This document shows, one piece after another, positions 1-11,700 of a stretch of 64,000 nt of DNA. Where the stretch lies: contig BRON01000005.1 in assembly GCA_024345305.1 (NCBI GenBank), forward strand, positions 1,426,001-1,490,000. Reading direction: 5' to 3'. Position 1 is the stretch's first letter. The number at the start of each line of letters is the position of its first letter. This stretch comes from Mrakia gelida (Eukaryota; Basidiomycota; Tremellomycetes; Cystofilobasidiales; Mrakiaceae). The position numbers and the translations under genes were made by a program. The notes under the pieces are model-generated. The model ran no database searches, was not told the DNA's origin, and saw only the letters and a list, made by a program, of their open reading frames with translations.

Positions 1-716
1 AGGAGGAGGAAGGAGGGTCCAGGGGAGTTGGGGCTTCGAAGCTCGTGCGAAACCGCGTCATTTTCGTCGACTTTGTTGATTTTTTATGAACTGCAGGGAG
101 AAGGGATGAGAGTTCTGTAGCCGACGGATCAGTGAAGTGTTAGTTCCGAAAAAAATCGGCAGGAAAGCTGAGGAACTGGAGACGATCGGAGGACGCGTCG
201 AAACTCGAGACCCGCCTCCGTCCTTCACCTCGCATGCCATCTACTTCTTCCCGGTGCGTCTTTTCAGTTCCTATCGACCTTTATTTGCAATACTGGCTAC
301 TCGTAGAGTCGTCTCTCAGCCGAATCTTTCGCTATCTACCCGCGCTTTCGTCGCTTTCCGGTTGTTTTGATTCGTTCACGGCGCGAAGAGACCCAGCCCA
401 CAATTTCTTATAAGCCCAACAAAGATCCAGTGGATGGCATCAGGCTTGATTAGGGCTTCAATGATCGGCAGCTACTTCTTAAGGGCTCGCGGAAAGAGGG
501 AAAACGACGCTCGTGAGTTGTCGCGACTCGACGTTCGACGTGGGGCTCGAAAGGTCTTCCTCGCTTCCACACAGCTTCCACCAGCTAAGATGAATAACAA
601 TCATCTGCTACTAGCCTATACATTGATCTCTGGTAGATTCCCTCACCGACCCAACTCCACTCTATCTCTCTCTCTCTCTCTCGACGCGTCCCGGCCTCTC
701 CCTCCCTCTCCCCCAC
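1..716. other. No gene recognised; 3' flank of methyltransferase copy A
   Basis: I see no convincing exon chain here on either strand. The last 60 bases before the stop codon of the methyltransferase gene form a CT-rich tract with a GACGCGTC octamer (683-690). The tract resembles the same position downstream of the second methyltransferase copy (about 2080-2134), so the duplication unit includes some 3' flank. A second GACGCGTC lies at 192-199. Confidence 0.5.
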
Positions 717-1702
717 TTACTCCCTCACAAACACCCCCACCCGATGACAGAACAGGGTCTCCTTATCTTCCCCCTCCTTCCCCCAAATCTCTTCACTCTT
801 CCACCCTCCCACGCTCCTGACCAGCTCAATCGTCTCCCTATCCAACCTGCACCCATCAAACAACTGCTTCCACAACGGCGTCCAGGCCCGTTGCCACCAT
901 CTCGCCTCCTCCAGCTCGCTCGAAACGTGCTCGTAGAGCAGAAGCTGACCCTTGGGAGCGAGGAAGGTGTTGATGAACGCTGGGAGGGTGGTGAAGGGGT
1001 TGGGGATGGAGCAGAGGACGAGGATTGAGAGGACGGTGTTTACGCTGTGAGGGGGGATGGAGGAGAGGAGAGACGGGAGGTCCTCGAGTCCGTAGGGGAG
1101 CAGCATAATTTGAGAGGGTCGGAGACCGAAGGAGAGGGCGGTGGAGCTGAGAAGACGGACGAAAGAACGAGAGGAGGTGAGAGAACGAAGTCGAACCGAG
1201 CGAGAAGGAAGGTCGAGCTCACAGGATCTTCGGATGCATCAGCACGTTCGGCTCCAGAGCTATATACTTCGTTACTCTAGTCAAATCGAGGTACTCGATC
1301 GAATGACCATGTCCAGCTCCTAGATCGAGGACTACTCCGTGCGCTCGACTTCGAATCAAGTCTGCTCGAAGGACGAGAAACCAAACAAGAAGTTCAGCCC
1401 TCCCGAGTCCCTACCATCTCTGCTTTCCCTCCCCCTGCCCTCATCGCATCATCACCATCCCCTCTCCTTGTCCCACCTCGGATAGAAACGTATCCTATCC
1501 ACTCACCCTCTTTGACCACCCTCCTACCCTCGTTGATATCATCCCCCATCGACTCCCAAACATGCGCGAAAAACAACCTTCCAAGATTCGTCGGTTGGAA
1601 GAGGATCCACGGTTGCGAGAGCATGGCGAGGAGAGTAGGCAGAAGTCCTGCACCCAGAGCACAGAGGGCGTGCTGTAAGGGTCCGAAAGCGGTTTTGATC
1701 AT
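717..1702 (-). CDS. SAM-dependent methyltransferase, METTL7-like, tandem copy A
   Basis: Three exons: complement(717..1146, 1223..1361, 1507..1702), 254 codons plus stop. A hydrophobic N-terminus (residues about 1-50) is followed by a class I methyltransferase fold. Motif I reads VVLDLGAGHGH at about residues 74-84 and is followed by an acidic motif II (YIALEPN). The later block with LVLCSIPNP, YEHV, WW and FDGCRLDRET matches the METTL7/Methyltransf_11 family, which transfers methyl groups from SAM to small lipophilic or thiol acceptors, often at membranes; the substrate here is unknown. Exon sizes (196, 139, 430 bp) are almost identical to those of copy B 1.4 kb away, so the pair arose by tandem duplication after the introns were in place. 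Donors are GTGAGT and GTGAGC. Confidence 0.85.
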
Positions 1703-2134
1703 CGTCGCCGTTTGGAGGAGAGGAGGTGAGAGAGGGAAGGGAGGAGAGTTTATTTCGGCGGAAGGCGAGGTTGAGCTCGCGCGGGACTCGGACCTTCTTT
1801 GTTTTTATTTCTTGTGCATGTCAAGATCTCTCTGTGCCGTTTCGAGCAAGGTAAGAAGAACCTCCAGGACTACATATGAAACCACGAGAGGCGGAAGAAC
1901 AAACGACTGCGAACAGGTCGTCGCAAGGTCGCGTCGCGAAAGTCTCGCTGAATCTCCCAGAGCGTCTCCCTCAGACAGCTTGCAAAGTCAGCTTCAGATG
2001 TGACGACGCGATCGGGCTGAAAATTAACGTCGTTTCATACCAGATCTCCTTCACTGTCACACAAACTCCCTCGCCCACCCACCTCCTCTCCATGTCTCTC
2101 TCCCTCGACGCGTCTCCTCTCCCTCTCCCTCCTC
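1703..2134. other. Intergenic spacer between the methyltransferase copies
   Basis: This stretch holds the 5' flank of copy A and the CT-rich 3' flank of copy B. The 3' flank includes a GACGCGTC octamer (2107-2114) in the same relative position as downstream of copy A. No additional exon is recognised. Confidence 0.5.
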
Positions 2135-3117
2135 TCACTCCCTCACAAACACCCCCACCCGATGACAAAACAAACTCTCCCTCTCCTCCCCTTCCTTCCC
2201 CCACCCCTCCTCGCTCGCCCAGCTCCCCACGCTCCTCACCAGCTCAATCGTCTCCCTATCAAGTCTACACCCATCGAACAACCTTTTCCACAACGGCGTC
2301 CAGGCTCGTTGCCACCATCTCGCCTCCTCCAGCTCGCTCGAGACGTGCTCGTAGAGCAGCAGCTGACCCTTGGGAGCGAGGAAGGTGTCGATGAACGCTG
2401 GAAGGGTGGTGGAGGGGTTGGGGATGGAGCAGAGGACGAGGATCGAGAGGAGGGTGTTGATGGAGTGAGGAGGGAGGCCCGAGGAAAGGAGGAGGGGGAG
2501 ATCTTCGATTCCGCAGGGGAGGAGCAAGATCTGAGAGGGTTGCAGGCCGAAGGAGAGGGCGGTAGAGCTGAGGAAAGAAGGAGAGGAGGATGGTGAGCGA
2601 AAGAGAGCAAGAGGGAGGAAGGAGGGGAGGAGCGACGTCGAGCTCACAGGATCTTCGGATGCATCAGCACGTTCGGTTCGAGAGCTATATACTTCGTGAC
2701 TTTGGTCAAATCGAGGTACTCGATAGAGTGTCCATGTCCTGCTCCTAGATCGAGGACGACTCCACTCGCTCGACTTCGAATCAAGTCTGCTCAAAGCAAA
2801 ACGAGCTCGTCAGCCCTCGACCATCTCCCTTCTCCTTCTGTTCGCCCAACTCTCCTTCTCGATCTCCTTCTTGCACGCTGTTCCCCTGAGCGTAGAGAAA
2901 CAGCACACGCCACCCACTCACCCTCCTTAACCTCCCTCCCCCCCTCATCCACCGCATCCCCCATCAACACCCACACATGAGCGAAGAACAACCTCCCCAG
3001 CTTCGCAGGCTGCAAGAGGATCCACGGCTTGCGGAGAAGGACGAGGAGAGTAGGGAAGAATCCGGCCTGAAGGGCACAGAGGATGTCTTGTAGAGGGCCG
3101 AAGGCGGTTTTGAGCAT
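2135..3117 (-). CDS. SAM-dependent methyltransferase, METTL7-like, tandem copy B
   Basis: Three exons: complement(2135..2567, 2648..2786, 2922..3117), 255 codons plus stop. Intron phases match copy A exactly (1, 2). The N-terminus is hydrophobic and begins MLKTAFGPLQ; motif I is VVLDLGAGHGH at about residues 75-85. The C-terminal third (YEHVSSELEEARWWQRAW onward) is almost the same as in copy A apart from a few substitutions and one extra codon. Introns and exon 1 differ more than exons 2-3, which suggests either selection or gene conversion over the catalytic part. The start was chosen because both copies begin with the same M-x-KTAFGPLQ sequence. Known family: methyltransferase domain of METTL7 type. 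The substrate is not predictable from sequence. Confidence 0.85.
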
Positions 3118-3555
3118 CGTTCGTGGGCGAGAGTGGGTGGGGGTTGGGAGGGAAGGGAGGGATTCGGGCGAGTGCGAGGTTTGAGCTTCGTTTCGCTCTT
3201 CGTTTTTGTTTTCTTTTCGCTCTCTGCTGTTCTCTCTCTTTGCTGGGCGCGTCAGGTCGTAACGCTCTCTCTATCTCTCGCTCTCTCTGTTCTCTCGCCT
3301 TGCCCCACTCGCGGCAACGTCTCTCTCTCTTCTCTCCCTCTTCGTGACCTGTTCGTCCGTTCGTCGTATCGACCTAAACAATCATACGACCAGACCAAAC
3401 AACCTTGTTCCTTCCCATCCTTTCAGTTCCAGAGAAACCGCTGATCCGGGAGAGGAGAAGACTGCTTTTTGATCGAACCTGGGTGGCGGCAGGTTCGTCG
3501 AGGAGGGGGGGTGAGGGGGAATCCGAGCTTTTGGGTTGGGAACGGAGAGGGCGAT
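3118..3555. other. Spacer between methyltransferase copy B and eL33
   Basis: The stretch contains the presumed promoter and leader of methyltransferase copy B (CT- and GT-rich on the plus strand) and the 3' end of the eL33 transcript. No exon is recognised. Confidence 0.45.
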
Positions 3556-4753
3556 TTAGATGTTGGAGGGGCTGTAGGTGGTACGATGAAGGCGAGTGGT
3601 GGAGGGGGTGAGAGAGCGGTGAGGGTGATGGGAGGAGAAAGAGAGAGGAAGGTGGGGAGAGAGGGGGAGAGGGAGAGTCAGCGAAGGAAGAGGGAGGGGC
3701 TAGTCGAGCGCGAGGGAGGAAGGTGGGTTGTGGATACGCACTAGAGCATGACTCGGCACGAAGCACCGAAGAGGTGAGGAGGGAGGTTGGATCGGAACTT
3801 GGCCTTGACGGCTCCGGAGTTTCCGTGAGATCGAGTGACTCGGCCCCAGCTACAGGAGAGAAGCGAACGAAGGTCAGCTTCGAGAGTTGAGCGAGCTCAA
3901 ACGAAGGAGGGCTGGTGTTCGACTCACATAACTCTGATCTTGCTTCCCTTGATCTCACGCTGAGCTCGGTAGACGTAGGCAACCCTCTGTGTGGACGCGA
4001 ACGAGAGAGCGAGTCAGCTTCGAGAGAAGGAAAGGAAGGGAGGAGGGAGGTGGATGGGATGGGATGGGATTGAGAACGAACCTTTCCGAGGTAGAACTGA
4101 GCCTCCTCCTTAGCGGCAACACCCTCGATCTGGATCAAACTGTAGGGGAGGGAAGAGAGAGAAGAGGGAAGCAGTCAGCCGACTGATCCTTGGAGTGGTG
4201 TGGTCGAAGAGGAGCAGGATGGGTGGGTGTGGTGTCGAGGTGAGGTGGTGTCGAGTTCGGAGAGCGAGCGAGCTGTAGGATCAAAGGTCCGACCTCCTTC
4301 CCTCCCTTGTCCTTCCCATCCTCCGTGCTCCCCTCGAAAGAGAGAGATGGCATGCCAGCGGTATCTCTCTCCTCTGACCTAACCCAACCAGATCCACCCT
4401 CGTTCGACCATCCATCCCTCTCTGGTCGTCCCCTTCGCGCTGCACCTTCGACCTCTCTGCTCTCCCTCCTCCCTTCCCTTCCCTGTTGAGCTCGATTGAA
4501 TGGAGTTGTTATCCTCACCTGGTGTTGGGTCGCGAGTTCCTCTTTCCCCTCTTGTGCCCCGTGATCCTGGCCTTGGCTGTAGAAGAGAGAGAGCGAGAGG
4601 GAGGGACGAACGAGAAAGCAAGAGGTCAGCGAAAAGGTCCTTCCCTCCCCTTTGGACCTATGCTTCCCCTCCTACATCCTCTCCAGCCTGCCCCGTTCCA
4701 CCTATCGAGCTGATTAAAATTGTGAACGCACTGTAGAGTCGAGTGGATCCCAT
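3556..4753 (-). CDS. RPL33: 60S ribosomal protein eL33 (L35a/Rpl33)
   Basis: Six exons: complement(3556..3571, 3742..3849, 3928..3986, 4082..4139, 4519..4576, 4732..4753), 106 codons plus stop, which is the usual length of eL33 (107 in baker's yeast). The protein starts [18 protein letters not shown] and runs through [38 protein letters not shown] and FRSNLPP to RVMLYPSNI, all family hallmarks. The last exon is only 16 bp: without it the frame would stop at VML, and with it the conserved YPSNI tail is restored. The first exon is 22 bp. It is preceded by TTCTCAG directly before the ATG, so a leader intron ending at the start codon is possible. Donors include GTGCGT (twice), GTGAGG, GTTCGT and GTGAGT. 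The protein is a structural component of the large ribosomal subunit. Confidence 0.95.
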
Positions 4754-5958
4754 CTGAGAATCAAAAATCCAGGGTTGGGTTGGAGGTGGGAGTGGGAGCG
4801 AAGGTGAAGGTGACGGGGTTGGGAGGAGGATGGAACGTTGAGTTGAATGGAAGGCGGACGAGGAGGGTTGCAAGAGAAGTTTAAAAAGGGGGAGGGAAGA
4901 GGTTAGTATAGGGACCTGACTTCTAGTGAGCGGGCAAGGAAGGGGGGGAAGTACAGTTGCTGATGGTGTGACGGAGAGAAGAGAAAGAGAGGGAGAGGAG
5001 GCCAGTCCTGTCCAACTCTCGAAAACCTGACGGAGGCGTCGAGAGGGAAAGCCGCAGGAAAATCACCTCTTTGCTCGCTCTTTTCGCACGACCAGCCACC
5101 AGGAAAAGTATAGATCGTATCGTGTATGAAGTTGAAGTCCAAGAAAATTCTCAACGGGCGACGAGACGAGGAGGGAGGGCGAGGGGAGTCGAGCTCTTCG
5201 CCGCGAAGTCCTCGTTGAGCTTCGTCTTGCTTTCTTTCGTTTCTCTTCTCAAACAAAGGCAGAGGGAAAGATACATTGAGATGGGTATGTAGAGACGTCC
5301 AAACCTCGAACTCACTTGCGATAGCGACTCGAGCAGACGTTACAGCACTGGAAGAGCTCATCCATCGACTCATCTCTCCTCCTCCCTCCTCCTCCCCTCT
5401 CGTCCCTCCTCACCCCATCTCCCCTCTCCTCCTCGCAAACAGCAAACAGAGAACCCAAACCAAAGAAGAGATGTCCCTCCCCCAACGCCATCAGACTCGT
5501 CCAAAAACAGAAGTCCAACGAGAATCACCACCCTCCCCAATCAACCCTCCCCAGAAACCTCGTCGAAACGAGACTCCTCGAGAAGACCGACTGAGAAAAG
5601 AGGTGTGTCGAGCGAGGATGTTGTTCTAAAGCCGCTCCGTTACTCCCAGACCCTCTTGGATGGGTACAAGCGAGGAGTGCATCCCTATAGGATGCATCGA
5701 CGTTGAGATCAAACCAGCGAGGGAGGGAGGGGCGAGAGGTTGGGCTGAGTTTTCGAAGCGAGAGGGTGGTCGTCAAGGAGCGCGAGAAAGCGAGGGTTGC
5801 TTGATAAATAGATCGAGATAGGTTCTAGGTATGTGTGCGTGTGTAGCCCGTAAGAGAGAGAGAGAGGTGAAAAGCGAAACAAACCGAACCAAAAAAACAA
5901 GACGAACCAGAAGAAAAAAAACGCGACCTCCCTGCCTCGCGCTCGTTCGCTTCGCTCG
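4754..5958. other. 1.2 kb without a confident gene, upstream of eL33
   Basis: This interval separates the eL33 start from the stop of the next minus-strand gene, so it should hold the eL33 promoter and leader. Several short open frames exist. One on the minus strand (about 5312-5350) reads MDELFQCCNVCSSRYRK directly before a GTGAGT donor-like site, and one on the plus strand (5276-5629) is Ser/Pro/Arg-rich. Neither could be joined to a convincing exon chain, so nothing is called. Confidence 0.4.
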
Positions 5959-8637
5959 CTACATCCCCGCCAAAACCCTCCTCCCAACCTCCCTGTTCCT
6001 CTCCCCGAGTCCCTTCTGATAAACCCTCCAACTCTCCTCGGTCCTCTTCCACCCCAGCCTGATCATCTCCTCGATCTCCCCTTCCACGCCTGGTGGGACA
6101 GCAGCGACTCGACCGTCGTCGCCGAGGGGGGGAGGGGACCAGAGACCTGAGCGGAGGACTTTGATGGCTGCGATTTCACGAAGGTAGGAAGGTCGGAGGA
6201 GGGTGATGGAAGGGGCGGAGGTGTAGGTGTAGACTTTGCGGATGTGGTGGGTTGTTAGGAGGGGGACCTGTGAGGAGAGAGGGAGGGAGAAGGTGAGTTG
6301 GGAGGTTGGATTCAGTGGGAGAGGGAGGGATGGGAGGAGAAGGGGATGGGAATAAGGGATGAGGTTGAGCTTACCTCGCACATAACGGCCATGGCGACGC
6401 TGGAGCTGGCTTGGACTTCGAAGTCTGCGAATCGAACGAGGAAACAAAAGATGCGTCAGTTCTCGTCTCGCTCGTCTTTGGTCCCTCGTTCCTCAAGCCC
6501 TCCCTTCTCAACCCTCCCCACCCCCACTCCGCAGAGAAAAGAGAAAGCGAACTTACATCCACCCTTCTGACTAGCACTGAACGCGAGCAGCGCCACGTCC
6601 ATCGAGCTCATGAGCGCGAAGAAATCCGGGTAGCTGAGTCCGACGTGAACCTTGACGATGTGAGCGAGCTTCTCGGGGACTTTGATGTCTCCGTTTCCGG
6701 CGAGGTGGAGGTAGAAGGGAGGGATGGAAGGGTCGTCTTTGATGGGAAGGTAGGTCGTCGGGGAGGTAGTGGAGGAGAGAGGGTTGTAGCCCCATGGACG
6801 AGGATCGGCTGAGAGAGAGGGAGGGACGAAGAGAAAGAGGTGGGAGTCAGTTTACTGAGAGAGATAGGAGAGGTACAAGAGAGGGTGAGAGAAGCGGAAA
6901 GACGAGGTGGAAGGGCGATGGAGGAAGGGGAAGTCGACGCGATGAAGAAAGAGACGAAAACAACCTCGACGGGAAGGCAAACGCGAAGAGACTCACCATC
7001 CAGCTCGGCAATCAGATCCTCGAAAACACCTTCGAAGTCCCTTCTATTCGGGTCGAAGCTTCCTTGGATGACAGCGTTGGTGAGCATCTCGTTCTTGGCG
7101 GGTTTCGTTGGGAGTTTGAGAGGGAGGACGGGGATGTGGACGTGAACGGGGACGTATTCGTATCCGACTTGGTGGGTATCGGCGGTATCGGCCCAGAGGT
7201 CGAAGTGGTAGAGGAAGGCTCGCTTGACGCTAAAGAAGAGTAGGGAATGAAGGAAGGAAGAGCGTCAGTGCGAGGAGACGACGGACGCGTTCGCGAACGA
7301 GAACGAGAAGACGCCAAGGGTCGAAGCGAAAAACCCGCTGAGGGAGGGTATGAATGGAAGACTCACTGATCCGAGATGGGCATGATTCGAAGAGCACCTT
7401 CCTTGACCCAGTCGGCTCCGTACTTGACGAGCCACTCGACGGCGAAGGCGTTGTGAACGATGCAGACGAGGGTGAACTTGTCGTCGGCGGGTCGAGCGAG
7501 GTACTGCTTGAAGAGGTCTTCCGAGAAGTGCTCCATGCTGAGGAGCGGTTCAAGGACATCAGCAAACGCGAGGAAGTAGCAGTCTGGTCAGCGAAATCTC
7601 GAAAGATCGAAACAGACGGCGGCGTTCGAGACGAGACGCGTCCCGTCCCAAACATAATCACAACGAAAGCTCAACTTCGACGACTCACTCGATCTCACAC
7701 GTCCCAAGCACGACCATATCCGCCTTCTTCCCTGAATCTCCCTTGGATGCTGTGAAAAGGTCGGTCTTCGCGAGATCTCCAGCGAGCGTCTCTGGGTCGT
7801 GGTAGGTCTTGCCAGGGTAGAGTCCGATCTGTTCGACGATGTCTGCGAAGCCCCAGCGGAACTCGGCCGCGTAGACTCGGACGTTCTTGGGTGATGGGAG
7901 AAGGGAGGAGAGGGTGTGGACGAGGGACATGTAGACGTCTAGGAAAGGGCGAAGAGAAGGGAAGCGAAGAAGGGGAAGGGGAAGGAAGTCAGCTTGAGCT
8001 TCAGAGTTTGGGATCGGTTCGGTCGAGGCGACGGAAGGAGAAGGGGGAGAGGCTTGGGCAGTGAAACAATGGCTCTACGCGTGGTAGGAAGAGGTAGCCA
8101 GCTCGAAGTATATACGAGTTTGGGGCCGCTGACCCTGACAGACAAGCGAGCTCATCAAGAAGAGTCGAAGCTCACGACCTCGCGCTCCTTCCCTCCCTCC
8201 CTCCTCTCTCTCTTCGTCCTTACAGCCCTTCAAGCTACGAGAATGAGCTGAAGACGAATGCACTGACCTTCATGAGCTGTGAAGTGGCTCGCTACCATGA
8301 TCCTCCTGTGCTCCTTTCCCTTCATCCAAGGGTGATCCTCAGACCAACGATACTCTCCCGTGTTCGCGTTGTAATTGATCCCTCCCTTGTCGGTAGCCAT
8401 CAGCCCTCCTGATCCCACTCCCCATACAGGATAAGGCGTCGGAGGGAATCCCAGTAGCGATCCAGCTGCGGACCAGGATGTCGAGGAGTGAGGTGAGGAG
8501 GGGACGGCGGCTTCTGGTGTTGGGGAGGAGGAGGTGAGGGTGAAGAGGACGTAGAGGATAACGAGCGAGCCGAGAGAGAAGAACGATAACCGAAGAATCC
8601 GATTTTGATGAGACGTGAGCGTCGGTAAGATCGCCAT
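5959..8637 (-). CDS. Type II membrane protein, fungal glycosyltransferase-like
   Basis: Seven exons: complement(5959..6267, 6375..6424, 6557..6808, 6997..7229, 7367..7537, 7689..7938, 8268..8637), 544 codons plus stop with all phases consistent. The first 45 residues are a short polar N-terminus and one hydrophobic segment (about 15-35: SFFSLGSLVILYVLF), typical of a signal anchor. The luminal part has a Rossmann-like layout: VRVYAAEFRWGF, KADMVVLGTCEIE, KFTLVCIVHN, then NAVIQGSFDPNRRD and HLAGNGDIKVPEKL. A C-terminal block (SSSVAMAVMCEVPLLTT) resembles the donor-binding half of GT-B glycosyltransferases annotated in fungi. I therefore infer a Golgi or ER glycosyltransferase, but no signature motif is decisive. 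Intron 1 is long for this window (about 330 bp). The gene is divergent from ARP8 with 132 bp between start codons. Confidence 0.65.
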
Positions 8638-8769
8638 CGCGCGACAGGGAAGGGAGAGGGAAGCGAAGAAGGGAGGAGAGAAGGGGAGGAGGGCGTTGGA
8701 AGGAAGAAGAGGACGTGTTTGGGAGATCGAGTTTGATCGCAACGGCCATCTGCTCTTTTCCTCACAAAG
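8638..8769. promoter_or_regulatory. Bidirectional promoter region, glycosyltransferase-like gene / ARP8
   Basis: Only 132 bp separate the two start codons, so both genes must share upstream DNA. The first in-frame upstream methionines of the minus gene lie inside this interval, so its start could be further out. I see no clear TATA element. Confidence 0.5.
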
Positions 8770-11700
8770 ATGACCAAAAAGAAGGAACGAGACGGTCTAC
8801 CACCTTTCAGGTTCTCCAACTTCTCGGTACCAGGACAGTGAGTCACTTTTTCCTCGAGGGAGGGCATCGAAGCGAAGGAGGGATCGAAGGAGAAACGTCG
8901 AGCTCACCCTTCCCTCCCTTCCCTGCTTTTGACTCCCTTCTTTCCCTCAGAGTCAACATCAAAAACGTCAACTCGGGCTACCTAAAGGGAGATGCTCAAC
9001 AGGGCTGGGCGAAACGAGCAACTCCAAGCTTCTCGGAACACCAACAGCAGCAGACGGCAGAAGATCCCGACGTTCGTTCCTCCTTCCCTCCTCCGCCCTT
9101 CTTGCACCCATCTCTGACCTCTAGTTTTCGTCCGTTTCAGCTTCCCAACGGATACAAAACGATCGTCATCCATCCCGGCTCCAAGACGATCCGAATCGGT
9201 CGAGCTTCCGACTACTCTCCTCTTCAGATCGACAACATCATCGCGAGGAAGAAAAGGTCGCCTCTCGCTCCCTCCTCGTCGACGAACGGGAACGGTGCTC
9301 TCTCGGCTGCTGAAAAGGGAAAAGGTCGAGCATCCGGTGAAGGAGGGCCTCAGGATATGGACGTCGACGGAGAGGAAGGAGCTGCTGTAGAAGTAGATCC
9401 ATCGAGATCGTCCTCGTCCAACTCGACCTCACCTCCTGCTGCTCAGACTGCCGTTCGTCCCTCTTTCTGCTTCTGCTATCGCGCTGAGACTACAAATCGA
9501 CCGCTAGCCACTGACTCGAACCGCTCGGTGTCCCTCATCGCCCTCAGATGGACCTCAAAATCGCTTCGCTTCGACAAACGCTCAACCATCGAACCACCTC
9601 CCTGAAGCTTCGTCCTCTCCCCCAGGCTCGAGCCTTCGCCGCTTCCTACAACGCGGATGTCGTCGGAGAAGCCGTCGAGGACTTCAATGATCCTTTCAGA
9701 GTCGAGTGGGATCTGGATGGAAAGGGTCACGGAGACGTGGTCGTTGGTTCTGAGGTGAGTTCAGGCGTTGTCGTTTCTTGCTCGTCTCGCGTCGCTTCTT
9801 GCTGGTCATCCGGCGCGCTCGTTGTAGAGTCAGACCGTCGTGTCGTCTAGCCTCTTTGATTCTGACTGGCTACGCTTTCTTCTTCTTCACACCCTCTCCC
9901 TTCTTCCTCCCTTAGGTCTTCAAACTCTCGACCGACATTTGGGACGTTCGTCGACCTTGGCTCGACAGGATCTTCAACGAACGAGACTACCAGTCTCTTC
10001 AAGCCAACATAGGAGATATGGAGGAGCTCCTGAGAGAGGCTCTGGTGGATCAGATGAAGATCGGATCGAAGGACCTCAAGGTGAGTCGCCCTCTTTTCTC
10101 GTGCCCTCGCTTCGCAACGCGTCGAGGTCCCGGAATTTCGTCCTGCGGACCACACTCTGACGCGCCTGTTGTGGCCTTTTCTTTCTTCTCGCAGACCTAC
10201 TCAGCCATCTTGATCATCCCTGATCATGCTCCCCAGCGATACGTCCAGGAGATGACGGAGATGCTGCTGGGAGAGAAGGGAAAGCTGGGTTTCAAGCAGA
10301 TCTGTGTACAGCAGGTGAGTCCCGAGAACAGCATCATCTCTATCACCGCCTCATATTGCCCATGGGCTCTCTGCCCCCTTCCAAACCTTCGCTCTCTCGA
10401 GCCATCGCTCGGGAAGTAAGAGTCGAGACGAAACTCTGCTGACTCTCGCCTCGTCGTCCTTTCCTTCAGGAATCCCTGGGAGCCACTTTCGGAGCTGGTC
10501 TCTCTTCCGCATGCGTCATCGACATCGGAGCTAGGAAGACGACCATCGCTTGTGTCGAGGATGGGATGGTCCTGCCGGATACGAGGTGAGCTCCTCGCGT
10601 TTCCATCGATCTCGTCGACGCGTCCTTCTGTCCTTCTTCTCGAACTGACTCTCGCTTTTTCCACCTTCTCGTCGTCTCCCCCTGACTCCTATCAGGCACA
10701 CACTCACGTACGGTGGAGACGACATCACCTCGTTCCTCGCCGTCCTCCTTCGAGAGTCCCACTTCCCGTACAAGGAGCTCGACCTCATCAAAACCTACGA
10801 CTGGAACTCGATCGAAGGCCTGAAGGAGCGGTTTTGTACACTATCGGAAGTGAGCACCTCTCTTTATTATTTCGTGTCGTCGATCCGAGCAAAGAGACGC
10901 GTCGAGCGGGAAGGACTGATTTCGACTTCCGTTTCTTCGCCCGCAGGCTCAAGTCGGAGTGAACCTCTACGACTTCTTCGTTCGACGGCCGAAGAAGCTG
11001 ACTAAGAAGTACACGATCAAGACGTTCGACGAGGTTATCCTTGCACCGATGGTGAGTTTTCCTCTCCCGTCGCGTTGTTTCGTTCCTCGAGGTCGCTGCT
11101 TCTCTTCGCTGACTTGCTTTGACTTCGTTCTCGTTCCCAGTGTCTCTTCGAACCTCGAGTGATCGACTTCGAACGGAAGCTGAAAGGTCTCGCGAGCTTT
11201 GGATCGTCGAGAGAAGGAGTCGAGGAGGCCGGAGATTACTCTTTGGATCAGCCGGTTCGTCGTCGCTTCCCCTCTCTCTTCTCCTCCCTATCACCCTTCA
11301 CTGACCTTCTTTCACTCTTTCTTCAGACGATGGCCATGAACCACTCGACCTTCCACCTTCGACCTCCTCCACCACCACCACCTCCCCAAGCAGCACCAGC
11401 TCCAGCTCCCGTCCCCGTCGTCCTCTCCCGACCATCAACGCCGTCGGTCGAAGCTCCCTCCATCGTTCAGCCTATCCCCATCCACACGGACGCCTCACTT
11501 CATCCTCCCACGACCTCTTCAGCTCCACTCCAGCCTCAAACGACAGCCGACGGGGCTCCCATCCCCACATCCTCCTCTCTTCTTCCTCCTCCTCCCTCGA
11601 CCTCTCCCCTCCCGCCCTCCTTCGTCCCTCCTCGATCCGACGAACCTCCCCTTCACATCCCTCTCCCACCTCTCGTACCTCCACCACCTTCTGCTCCACC

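Noticed and set aside
3374..4138. A 254-codon minus-strand open frame over eL33
   Set aside because: It reads through eL33 introns and exons in a wrong frame; the spliced eL33 model explains the region fully.
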